Assembly (NCBI GenBank): GCA_014529385.2
Contig: CM043959.1
Location: 53,081,253 to 53,145,252, forward strand
Direction of reading: 5' to 3'
From: Adiantum capillus-veneris
Taxonomy: Eukaryota; Streptophyta; Polypodiopsida; Polypodiales; Pteridaceae
Length of the DNA stretch: 64,000 nucleotides
Within the stretch, counting starts at the first letter, position 1, and the number at the start of each line of letters is the position of its first letter. Below, piece after piece: positions 50,866-61,029 of this stretch. The notes beneath the pieces are model-generated. The model made no database searches. It was not told the DNA's origin and saw only the letters and a program-made list of their open reading frames with translations. Position numbers and translations under genes: made by a program.

Positions 50866-53747
50866 AATTTTTTTTCCGAGAAAAAGATCCTTCTATTTGT
50901 TAATGAAAACTGCCCATAGGGCTACAACCACCTCTGCAGGAGAGGGCTACAACAAACATGATGGGGAGACTCTCACAATGAAAAAACAGCATATATACAA
51001 TGAGGCTAAATCAAGAGATGGGAGGAGGGAAGAGCCACACAGGTGGACGGTAGTGCCATCTGAGCACACCCTGGACTATGGTGTAGAAAGGCCCAGGGCG
51101 CCAGAGTCGAAGGAAAGCCTCGCGGCGCTCCTGCATGCAGTCGGAGCTGCCCTGTAGTCCCTCAAGCTGTCCTCTGAGAGTATGGATCATCTCTAGCCAA
51201 AAGTCACGAACAGTCTTTGCTTGTGGCACAGGGCGAGCCTCAAAGATGCGGAAACAGCGGGCCCGCAAGATGAACCGAAGTGTCAGGCCACTGATGAGCT
51301 CCCAACACTCCTCTCTCTCACTGCACCACTCCTGTGGAGTAAGCTCTGTAGCAGGCTGGAGTGTAGGTCGCCCCCCCTGCATCACTATCATCCTGCTGCT
51401 GGAAGATAGCTCAAACTGAAGTGCCGGGCCCATGAGGGTGGACCAAGCCGCTGCCCCCCAAGTGTACTGTCGAGCCGTGGAGAGAGCAGGCATCAGCCGA
51501 AGAACTCGTAGCCACACCTGCTGGGCCGAGGGACAGTCCCAAAGACAGTGATGCTGACTCTCCACCAAATGGTCACAAGCTGCACATGCGACCGAGAGAC
51601 CACTATGCACTAGCCAGCTCCCTACTGCTGTAGCTCTGTGTGCGACCAGCCACTGAAACAAGGTGACTCGCCTAGACTATCTGGAGTCCCACAACCTCTC
51701 CCAAAAGGCTGCCAAGAACTCGACTGTGAGACCCTCCTCCTGCCAATGACGTGCTACAGCGGGGCGGGCCTCTCTCTGTGCTGCTAGTATATGACGTCCC
51801 AGTCGAACAGTGTACTGAAAGAATGGGACTCCTGGGTGGTCTGCAGAAGAGAAGGGGTCCCTCCATAGCCACTCACCAGGATCCCACTGTACTCATGCCA
51901 GTGGACAACACTCCCAAGCCCATAGCCTCCAGTGTCCAGTCTCAAGAGCTCCTGGGTCAGGGTCTATGACGCAAGTCCTCCCACAGATACCCACTACTCA
52001 GATCCTCTGAAAACAGCACTCTGCTACCTGCGGGGCCTCTACTGCAACTCGCAGTAGACGTCCCCCACCCCGAAGCTCGAAGAACAGGACTGGGACAGTC
52101 TCTGAGCAGGCCCTGACTGAGATGAGAACCTCCAGTCGTGTGAAGGCTCCCATCCACCGGGGTGCTACTGGCTCGAGAGGCGTGAGCCAGCTGGAACTGA
52201 CTCTGAGATGTCCTGACACATGCTCTACACCCCTCTCATGCCCTGTAGCTGGAACCCCTACACCTTCTCTGACAAACCTGTGAACTCTAGCCAGTCACCT
52301 AGAGAGAGCGTTGGACCTGCTGCCATGGGACCCCAGGAAACATGAGGCCGACTACCAACCAAGTGGCCTCTCTTAGTGCTAACCATGGGGTTCCAGACGA
52401 GGGGTTGCCGTAGGCGCTCCTCCGTGCACGTCGGCTATCTCTGCTCCAGGCCACGCCGTAAGAGCTCCCAAGATCGAAGCAAACTCACAGCGAAGCGGTC
52501 CTCCAGTCTCCTGCTCAAACCAACTCTGCACATCTCTGTAAAGATCAATCTGGTCAAAGGTTGCCAAGGGCCTCCTGACTGAGGCACCCTGGCACGAAGC
52601 CGCTGTAGCAAGAACTCCTTCCAGGGCTCCTCACCTGGAAGAAGTCCTCTGACGATGAAGGGCTCTGCTCTACTGTGCTGGATCAATGATCCCAAGCCCT
52701 CCCTGAGAACAAGGAATCGTGATGACCTGCCAAGCCACCTTGGCTCGGGCTATCTGAGTGTCACGTCCTGACCAAAGGAAGTTCATGATCAGCCTCTCTA
52801 CCTGGCTGATACAAGAACTCGAGAAGATCCAGCAGGAAGTGATGTACCACATAGTCGCCAACAACACCTGGTTTGCAACTACTACTCTGCCAGCCAGAGA
52901 AAGTCGTGTTGAGCTCCAATGTAACAACTTTCTCCTGATAGACAGGAGAAGGGGAGCAATTTGCTGCTCGGGAGACAAGTCCAAACCAACCTGACACCCC
53001 AAGTACCGAACTGCAATCCCTGGAAGAATCCACCTGAAACCCTCTCCTGGCATCCAATCTCGCACAGGCACTACCAACCGAGAAAGCCACTGTCTTTCTC
53101 CAATTGATCAGTGCGCCCGATGCACAACAGAACGTCTCCAAAGCCTGCTCACATCTGTGAAGATTGGCCTCCTGGCCATCTAAGTACAAGGCTGAGTCAT
53201 CAGCAAACTCAACGTCCAGTAGCTCATCTCCCCGAATAGGGAGTGCTAAGCCCCGTAGACCAACCTGCTGTGACACCAAAAATCTGCTCATCGCCTCCGC
53301 ATAGAACAGAAAGAGAAAGGGGGCAGGAGGACAGCCCTGTCTGACCGAGCGTGTAAGCATGAAGCGATCACCTCTACCTCCTGCCAAAAGTACCTGACTG
53401 TGAGCCTGTCTGTACAAGGCTGACACCCCTCTGATCCAAGCATCTGAGAAGCCCATCCTGGGTACAGTGCTCTCTAGAAAGTCCCAGTCAACTCTGTCGT
53501 ATGCCTTCTCAAAATCGAGAAGAAGAATCACGAGGTCCTCACCACGGAGCCCTGCCAGGGCAAAAGCCTCCCAAAAAGTAAAGATGTTGTCAAGGATACT
53601 ACGTTCCTTGACAAAACCTGTCTGAGTCCCATGTATAAGGCTCTCTATAAGTGGCTAAATCCTCAAACTCAGAGCCTTGGCAAGAATTTTGTAGGCTGAG
53701 TTGAGGATGGTGATGAGGCCCCACTGTCGAATCTCATCCAAGGAGCC
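50866..53747 (-). pseudogene. 5'-truncated LINE (family P) with RT and zinc-binding C-terminus
   Basis: On the minus strand coding starts inside the RT: LDEIRQWGLITILNSAYKIL, then LLLDFEKAYDRVDWDFLEST, RSVRQGCPPAPFLFLFYAEA and catalytic EFADDSALYLDG. The C-terminal zinc-binding region has FQWLVAHRATAVGSWLVHSG and CAACDHLVESQHHCLWDC (about 51590-51530). Several frameshifts and stops lie between 53080 and 51660. The 3' end reads AGAAGGATCTTTTTCTCGG followed by 8-9 A, i.e. a poly(A) tail, unlike the (CT)n LINEs. The endonuclease is missing by 5' truncation. A second copy in opposite orientation is at 56420-58029. Confidence 0.87.
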
Positions 53748-55240
53748 ACCCAAGAACCTCACGACACTCAAGAACCCAAGAATCAAGAATCCCGAGAACC
53801 CAAGTTCGTGAAGTTAACAACCCAAGACCACAAGAACCCACGACTTCAGTAGATGGTCATCACTCAAAGCGGAATGGATACTTCGCTTGGAGGTGATGAG
53901 CATGAGAGAGGCGAAGAAGAATTTTCCCCACCAAGAGGTTTTTCCGACCCTCACCCTTCCCCATCTACGCCAAGGATTGCACCAAATCCTATGGAAGATT
54001 GGTGCAAGACAATTATGGACATGATGACAACGTGGAACGAAGCAAGAATGGCAGCCATGGAGCGTGAGCGCGAGCAATTACGCTTGGAGGCCAAAGAATT
54101 TAATCGCAAGTACGCAAAAAGAAAAACAGAATTGGATCGCAAGAACGTTGTTCATTCTTCCTCTCATTTCTAATGTGCAGGCGAAGATTGAAGAGATTCG
54201 GGAAAAGGAGACTCTCTTAGTCTCTTCTTCTCCAAAGCATGACACATAGGATTTGCATGATGAATTGAATGATAATGATGAGCATGATGATTTGAATGCC
54301 AATGATTTGCATGATGATTTGGAGGACAATGACAAGCATGATGATTTGCATGATCAAAATGTGATTTCTCACAAGCATGATGAGTTGCATGAAGAAGACG
54401 TGATTGTTCACAAGGATGATGTGTTAGTTGATGCTTTTTCTAGAGAAGCTAGCCTCGTTGTAGATTCGATCAATCACGAAGGATCGATCTTGGCTCTCGA
54501 GCCTAGGTCCAAAGAACCCCTTCAAGAAGAACCGATCTTGGCTCTCGAGCCTAGGTCAAAAGAACCCTTACAGGAAGTATTATGTGTTCGCATGATTAGT
54601 CAGCACGCATTGTACGAGTGTTTCATTCGTGATCGTTTCCTGTATTTTAGTCCGCGTCTTTATGTGATCCCTTTTCCTAGGCATGACATATTGTACGTTG
54701 AGCACGTTTCACTCATGAATGAGCACGGATGTATGCGGATTATTCATGAGAAGCTGAAAAGTATGCATGTAAGGAAGTCACATTCTTGTCTCTTCCTTGG
54801 CACGACACAATTGTAGAAAGAGCACATGAAAGTATGAGCACCAAGCATGGGCATTTCCGTTGTGCATTGCCACAGTTGATTGCTTTAGATCAGAAGAGAA
54901 AGATTCGATCTCATTGTTTGCGTGTGTGTGGTGAACGGTTTGGCATTGCGTCGATTTGTTCATCTACATTGCATGCACAGTCTTCTAGAAAGACGAGATT
55001 TTTTCTAATCACCTTATATGGAATAGGTATGTTCATGTTTTTGTGTTGGAAGTGGTTTCAGGAATTTTCAGCCTCGGAGATTCTTGAGGAAGGTGGACCT
55101 ACGTCCATAGAAGAAGTGGAAGCATCGAAGGAGACTCAGAAGACTTTGTGTCGCTTTCGGCGCGGCCCAAAGAAGCAAGTGTTGCAGACCTTTATGAAGT
55201 TCAAGTACCGCACGACCCACACATCATAGTGGGCCGGCGG
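53748..55240 (+). pseudogene. N3: internal fragment of an N element
   Basis: It starts in the leader (AAGAACCTCACGACACTC) and contains almost the complete N protein, very similar to N2. Frames are 53853-54173 (MVITQSGMDTSLGGDEHERG to the coiled coil), 54253-54816 (His/Asp repeat to SHSCLFLGTT) and 54786-55229 (MSLPWHDTIVERAHES to FMKFKYRTTHTS). Compared with N2 it has lost two bases near 54166, has a TAG near 54247, and carries an additional ~27-bp EDNDKHDDL unit in the His/Asp repeat. The C-terminal half here is open through the hydrophobic segment. Both LTRs are missing; at 55240 the sequence switches to a gypsy pol fragment. Confidence 0.85.
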
Positions 55241-55595
55241 GCCACTGAGTAAGAGCATGGATAACCGCCAAAAGCTCCTTCTCATAAATCTGTGCTGTCA
55301 ATTCCGGCCTTGAGAACAATCGACTCTCGTAAGCAATGACATGGCCTTCTTGCATTAAGACCGCACCCAAACTACGACCACAAGCAACACAATATACTTC
55401 AAATGACTTCTACAAGTGCGGCAAAGTCAAAATTGGTCCCGTAGTCAATTTCTCTTTCGAATGGGTCCCCACAAGAAAGGGACTCCTTTCTGTGTCAAGA
55501 TATGCAAAGGGGAAGCAACCTCTGCAAACTTCCTTATGAACAGCCTATAGTACGAACACAATCCCAAGAAGCTTCTAACTTCATGGACATTCTTC
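55241..55595 (-). pseudogene. gypsy family A RT/RNase H fragment
   Basis: It aligns with 36097-36465 of the young family A element on the same strand (YEKELLAVIHALTQW, VIAYESRLFSRPELTAQ, CGRSLGAVLMQEG). A ~20-bp deletion lies near 55460, and the alignment ends at 55599 with CATTCTTCAAAT, where a (GA)n tract begins. Confidence 0.88.
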
Positions 55596-55658
<63 letters not shown>

Positions 55659-55970
55659 CAAACGCAAGATATGGTGAAGAGGAGGGATCAGCCCCCCCAT
55701 GACTACCATGAGCAGAAAACCCTATCTATACAATCAAACGATGGAAGTGGGTACCCCCTAGCCCCATAAATAGGTGCCCAAGGGGAGGTAGCGCAAAGTT
55801 TGGAAAAATCCCCCACGACCCAACAAGAAAATGATATATGGAAATATATGTGCACGCACGGACAAAAGTGGGCGGCCAGCCCGGAGTGGGCGGCCGGACA
55901 GTGATGCAATCTAAATGCATATGCACGAACACAATCCCAAGAAGCTTCTAACTTCATGGACATTCTTCAA

Positions 55971-56007
<37 letters not shown>

Positions 56008-56273
56008 CAAACGCAAGATATGGTGAAGAGGGGCGATCAGCCCCCCCATGACTACCATGAGCAGAAACTCTATCTATACAATCAAACGATGGAAGTGGGT
56101 ACCCCCTGGCCCCATAAATAGGTGCCCAAGGGGAGGTAGCGCAAAGTCTGGAAAAATCCCCCACGACCAAACAAGAAAATGATATATGGAAATATATGTG
56201 CACGCACGGACAAAAGTGGGCGGCCAGCCCGGAGTGGGCGGCCGGACAATGATGCAGTCTAAATGCATATGCA
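55552..56273. repeat. two-copy tandem duplication, ~373-bp unit with (GA)n
   Basis: Units are 55552-55924 and 55925-56273. Each has ~48 bp of gypsy pol (ACGAACACAATCCCAAGAAG...), a (GA)n tract (about 27 and 15 units), then ~270 bp ending AAATGCATATGCA. The ~270-bp part (with CCATAAATAGGTGCCCAAGG and GTGGGCGGCC repeats) is not otherwise present in the window. The copies differ at a handful of positions and in (GA)n length. Confidence 0.92.
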
Positions 56274-56419
56274 AAGGGTCGCCAGCCCGGAGGCACACTG
56301 GCCATACATGTATGCCCTAGACCTGTGAAGCAGCAGAGTGGTGTAAGTCTAACAGTCCCAAGGCATAGCAATCAGTGGACCTCCGAAATTATCAGCTCAA
56401 GAAGAGACACCTACTAGTG

Positions 56420-58029
56420 ATGTCAAGAAATTTGGAGCAGCTGCGGAGAGGCCTGGAGCAGCACCAACCTACTTCCACGCGGGAGCGCCTGATACAACCC
56501 CTTGTTTGGAACCCCATGGTCAGCACTCAAAGAGGCCACTTGGTTGGTAGTAGGCCTCATGTTTCTTGGGGTTCCATGGCAGAGGGTCCAGCACGCACTT
56601 TAGGTGGCTGGCGACAGTTCTCAGGTTTGTCAGAGGAGCTTCAGAGCATCTAGCTACAAGGCATGAGAGGGGTGCAGAGCATGTGTCAGGACATCACACA
56701 GGCAATACCAACTGAGTGGCTTACACCTCTCGAGTCAGCAGCGGCTAGATGGATGGGGGCCTTCACGCGACTGGAGGTCCTCATTGCAGTTCGAGCTTTG
56801 CTCAGAGACTGTACCTTCCATGTTTTTCGAGCTACAGGGTGAGGGTCGTTTGCATAGAGTCTCAATAGAGGCCCCACAAGTTGAAGAGTGTTGTTTTTAG
56901 AGGATCCGAGTTGTGGGCATTTGTGGGAGGACTTGTGTCATAGATCCTGACCCAGCAGCTCTTGAGACAAGTCACTCGAGGCTGTGGGCTTGGGAGAGCT
57001 GCCCACTGGCACAAGTGCAGTGGGATCCTGGAAGGGTCCCCTCAGCCAACCATCCAGGTGTCCCTTTCTTTTAGTACCCTATTCGACAGGGACGTCACAT
57101 ACTGGGAGCACGAAGAGAGGCTCGTCTTGCTGCAGCACCTCATTTGCAGAAGGAGGGTCTCATAGTTAAGTTCTTGTTAGCTTTTTGGGCGAGGTTGTGG
57201 GACGTCAGACAGCCGCGGCGAGTCACGTTCCACTGGCTGGTTGCACATAGAGCTACAGCAGCGGGGAGCTGGCTTGTACATAGTGGCCTCTCGGCAACAT
57301 ATGCAGCTTGTGACCATCCTTTGGAGAGTCACCGTCACTGTCTTTGGGACTGCCCTATGGCACAGCACGTTTGGCTGGGGTCCTTCGGCTGATGCCAGCT
57401 CTTTCTACAGCACGGCAGTACACTTGGGGGCAGCTGCTTGGTCCCCTCTCACGGGCCCTGCATTATAGTTTGAGCTATCCTCCACCAATAGGATAATCAT
57501 GATACAGGGGGGTCAACCTACACTCCAGCCTGCTACAAAGCTTACTCCACAGGAGTGGTGCAATGAGAGAGAGGTTTGTTGGGAGCTCGTCTTTGGCCTG
57601 ACACTCTAGTTCATCTGGCTGGTTCATCTGGCAGGCCCGCTACTTCCGCATCTTTGACGCTCGCCTTGTGCTACCAACGGAGACTGTTCAAGACTTTTGA
57701 CTAGAGTTGATCCATACTCTCAGGGGAGAGTTTGAGAGACTCCAGGGTAGCTCCAACCGCATGCGGAAGCGTAGAGAGGCATTCCTTCGACTCTGGCGCC
57801 CTGAGCCTTTCTTCACCACAGTCCAGGGTGTGCTCATATGGCACTACTGTCCACCTGTGTGGCTTTTCCCTCCTCCCATCTCTTGATTTAGCTTCATTGT
57901 ACGTATGTTTTTTTTTCAATGGGAGAGTCTCTCCTTATGATTGTTGTAGCCCTCTTTAGTAGAGGTTGTTGTAGCCCTATGGGCAGTTTCATTAACTAAT
58001 AGAAGGATCTCTTTCTCGGGGGAAAAAAA
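56420..58029 (+). pseudogene. LINE family P, second copy (3' part, decayed)
   Basis: It is colinear with the minus-strand copy at 50866-52560 in reverse orientation. Fragments include FHWLVAHRATAAGSWLVHSG and CDHPLESHRHCLWDC (57230-57360), EEFLLQRL-like sequence, and PPVWLFPPPIS before the 3' UTR. The RT is missing. Many frameshifts and stops are present. The 3' end is AGAAGGATCTCTTTCTCGG, some G, then 8 A at 58022-58029. It abuts a gypsy RT fragment. Confidence 0.8.
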
Positions 58030-58185
58030 AGATATCATCAAAAAATACAGCATCAAAGTTTTTGAGAAACGGTCTCAACAGATCATTCATCATTTGCTAG
58101 AACGTAACAACAGCATTAGTCAAACCAAAAGGTAAGGCTTAAAACTCATACTGACCATAGCGTGTATGGAAACCTTTTTTGAGAA
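58030..58185 (-). pseudogene. gypsy RT fragment
   Basis: The minus strand reads GFHTRYGQYEF, then LPFGLTNAVVTF, QMMNDLLRPFLKNFDAVFFDDI, with two stops. This is the gypsy RT block around the catalytic FFDD. It is cut exactly after FFDDI by the poly(A) end of the LINE copy. Confidence 0.8.
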
Positions 58186-59150
58186 GGGCTAACTGTCAAC
58201 TACCACTCATGGATACTCTTTGGACCAAGATCAATCTGATGTCCTCCAAACAACTCCAAGAAAAACATGTCAACAAATAGTGGCCCACAAGCCACTCTTC
58301 AAAGAAACATCTGGAAATCTCCACGAACCCGAGTCGCTCTAGTCAAGTCGCTCTAGTCGGCTTCAAGCCATATTGAGGATCTAAATATGGCAATCAAGGT
58401 GCTTCAAATGAGCCCCATGGCTTTGCGAGTTGCACTGGCATACTTTTCATGATTGATACCATGATCCATGGCTTTGAATGGCTTTGCCCTTGCACTTGAT
58501 GCGGCTGCCAAGGAGACAGACTTCCAAGTTTTTGTCCGCTTCCCCCGTCTGCACCCCAATATCTCTCCTTGCTTCCTTGAACGGGGGATCTCACTAGGTC
58601 TTGTATACTGAGTTCCCTTAGGACTTTTGCTTCTATAGTCACTAAGGCAACAAAAACCCTACCATTTGAGTTTTGATTTGAGATCCCCGCTCTCCCAAAG
58701 GAGATTCTTCTCCCAACAGAAGGTGATGGATTGGTCACGCATAACGTTGGGTACTCCAAGCTGCCTCACTACTGCTATCCATGTCATCAAATAAGAAATC
58801 TGGCAAAGGCTTGCTCTTGTTGGAAACCCCGTCCAACCAATAACCCAAGACTCAACCTCGGAGCAAAAGCAACTTTGGGAGATCCTAAGTCATTGGCCTC
58901 GGCTGCAAATGATGAGCAAGGATAGCAAGGTCGTGGCAGCAAGGTTGGTGTAAAGCCACACAGCAACATCAAGACGTAAGAGAAAGATTGGGAGCTAACA
59001 ATTGTAATTAAGGCCCTTACTACGTCAATATTTTACATAAATAACTTGTTGGAGCTACACTGGTTGCATTTACTAGATCAATATCTTACATACATAGCTT
59101 GTGGGAGCTTTTGGGTCATGTTATACTAGATTAGACCTCAACTAATATGG
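58186..59150. other. unrecognised DNA with short frames
   Basis: A 121-codon minus frame (58394-58759) and a 64-codon plus frame (58731-58925, with a Cys-rich CYPCHQIRNLAKAC that loosely resembles a degenerate CCHC knuckle) overlap. I cannot identify either. Probably transposon-derived. Confidence 0.35.
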
Positions 59151-59154
59151 AGAC

Positions 59155-59240
59155 AACATGGTGACTCCTTTTCAAGAGTTTGGGAAGAAAATGACATTTT
59201 ACAAAGAGCATTTTGATCATATTATTGAGGATGGAATTTT
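59155..59240 (+). pseudogene. short relic resembling the LINE ORF2 C-terminal region
   Basis: The plus strand encodes FQEFGKKMTFYKEHFDHIIE followed by DGIF. In L-1 the matching segment is IQELGTKMAFYKEHLLQLSG then DGF. About half the residues agree over 23 positions. The rest of the neighbourhood shows no further match, so this is a weak, old relic. Confidence 0.4.
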
Positions 59241-59861
59241 TCACATCAGCAGCAGATAGAGACAAGTAGATATGCAGTTAAGGTTTAGCTTGTATGGTTG
59301 ACATACGGTTCAGGTGCGTGATAGACGTTGATCATGGTTTTGGGTGCACCATTGCATCAAAGACCTATACGGATCATAGAACTACTTCTAGAGACCTACT
59401 TCTTCAGCATGTCATTGATAGCTATAATTCGTAAACAGATAAAAACGAGTACATGCCTTGCTTACTAGGACCTTGCTAAGAAAAGACTTGATGCAATCAA
59501 AGCCGGATACCGGGAAATGAGGAGGACCTCCGTCCCCGATTGCCCATGTATTTCATACTCTTGCATGAAGGATGAGGCATGGGTTGCGGATACGCTTCCT
59601 GGGGGGAGATGCATGGGCACTAAGCATAGAAGAATCACATAACGTTGGAATTGTGTAACTTGAATGGAGACTCGACATCCATATCCTAAATATTGATGTG
59701 TAATGTATGCCAACCATACATACACATCCATAGATGGATCAAGTGACAAAATTGACATGGATGCATGCGCACATCCACTTCACCCACCATGACTGAAAGA
59801 CCGCGACCTGAACATCATGTGCAATAATTGCCCAAACAGGTCAACTTGACAATCGGCAAAT

Positions 59862-59862
<1 letters not shown>

Positions 59863-59922
<60 letters not shown>
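59863..59922. repeat. (CT)n(CA)n compound microsatellite
   Basis: About 18 CT units followed directly by about 12 CA units. No LINE 3' block precedes the CT tract. Confidence 0.92.
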
Positions 59923-59923
<1 letters not shown>

Positions 59924-60059
59924 TACACAAATTTGAGCTAAAATTACTCACAAGATTCATCTCAGTGCATAGGTCTTGCTGCTGTTCGAATTTGAGCTAA
60001 CTGATGAGACGCCGAGCGCCACTTGTTCTTTCAAGTAACCGGTGGTCTGTGCGCACGCG

Positions 60060-60061
<2 letters not shown>

Positions 60062-60100
<39 letters not shown>
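60062..60100. repeat. (GA)n microsatellite
   Basis: About 19 GA units, in inverted orientation relative to the (CT)n 160 bp upstream. Confidence 0.92.
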
Positions 60101-60103
<3 letters not shown>

Positions 60104-60848
60104 CTGGGCTCTGCTAGAGTAAGCTCGAGAGCGCGACGCTGTCAACCCTCATGAGCAACAAATGTGGCGGCAAGTAAGCTTGTACAGTGAACTTTACAAA
60201 TCCAGCTCAGCCTGCATGTAGTTATTACCTGTCTCGTCGCCCTGAGCAAAAGGTCCATTTACGGACACGTTGAGACAACTTTCCGGGCCCGAGGTCCCAT
60301 TGCAATTTTCCGCTGAAGAAGTTGGAGCTTGTAGACTAGGTGAAGGAATTTTGAGCACTTTAGTGTACGCCACGGTTCAGACTGCTTGGAACAAGGCATA
60401 GCTCAAAGATGCTGGGGTGTGTTGGCATGAACATATTGGCTTAAAATATACTAGTATGGCCGCGACGGCAGCCTCTCTCTCTCTTTATCGTGTGCAAAGG
60501 GGCTTGTTTTTGTTTTGGACTTTAACTTTCAGGTCGCAGATTGCGACACGTGTAAAGGGCTCCCCCTTCCGTCATATTATGTTAGTAGATGTTGCAATTT
60601 CTTGAGCTAGATGGGTGGCTTTCTCCCCATGGACAAAAAGGTATTCCAAGCATTATTCGACGCTAGCTATGGGCGAGGGTTTTGAGCACTCGACCCTACA
60701 CGTGCTGAACCAATGAGGTTACCATTTGGTCTCCAACTATTTAATGATGTTGTCGTTGTAGAGTTTTCTGTCTTTGATGGGTTGCACTGTTGCATGTGTG
60801 AATGGGATGAAGTAGAAAAGGGCTCATAATGGGGGTGAAAGAGTCTAC

Positions 60849-61020
60849 ATTGGATATGGTTGAAACTCTTCTCCCAAGGGGGTCCCCATATGGGAAGATG
60901 GGTATTTTATTTCTTCTTGCCTTGAAATGACATTGGATATGATTGAAACTGTTCTCCCAAGGGGGTCCCCATATGGGGAGATGGGTATGGGACGAGCTTT
61001 TATTTTATTTCTTCTTGCCT
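60849..61020. repeat. two-copy tandem duplication (~82 bp)
   Basis: CATTGGATATGGTTGAAACT at 60849 recurs at 60931 with one change. Both copies continue with TCTCCCAAGGGGGTCCCCAT and a TTTTATTTCTTCTTGCCTTG end. The second has a ~14-bp insertion (GGGACGAGCTTTTA). Confidence 0.88.
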
Positions 61021-61029
61021 TGCTATGTC

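Larger units (their letters stand above)
59241..60848. other. no recognisable gene; microsatellites
   Basis: Frames up to 97 codons have no motif I recognise. The stretch includes (CT)n(CA)n at 59863-59922 and (GA)n at 60062-60100. Confidence 0.5.

Noticed and set aside
51135..51419. Plus-strand frames of about 94 codons over the LINE P region
   Set aside because: Antisense shadows of the zinc-binding C-terminal coding region on the minus strand.
58394..58759. 121-codon minus frame as a gene
   Set aside because: No recognisable motif, no start context, and gypsy and LINE debris on both sides.
59280..59440. Possible RNA polymerase-like or other enzyme fragment after the LINE relic
   Set aside because: A few suggestive residues only, in changing frames with stops; could not be supported.
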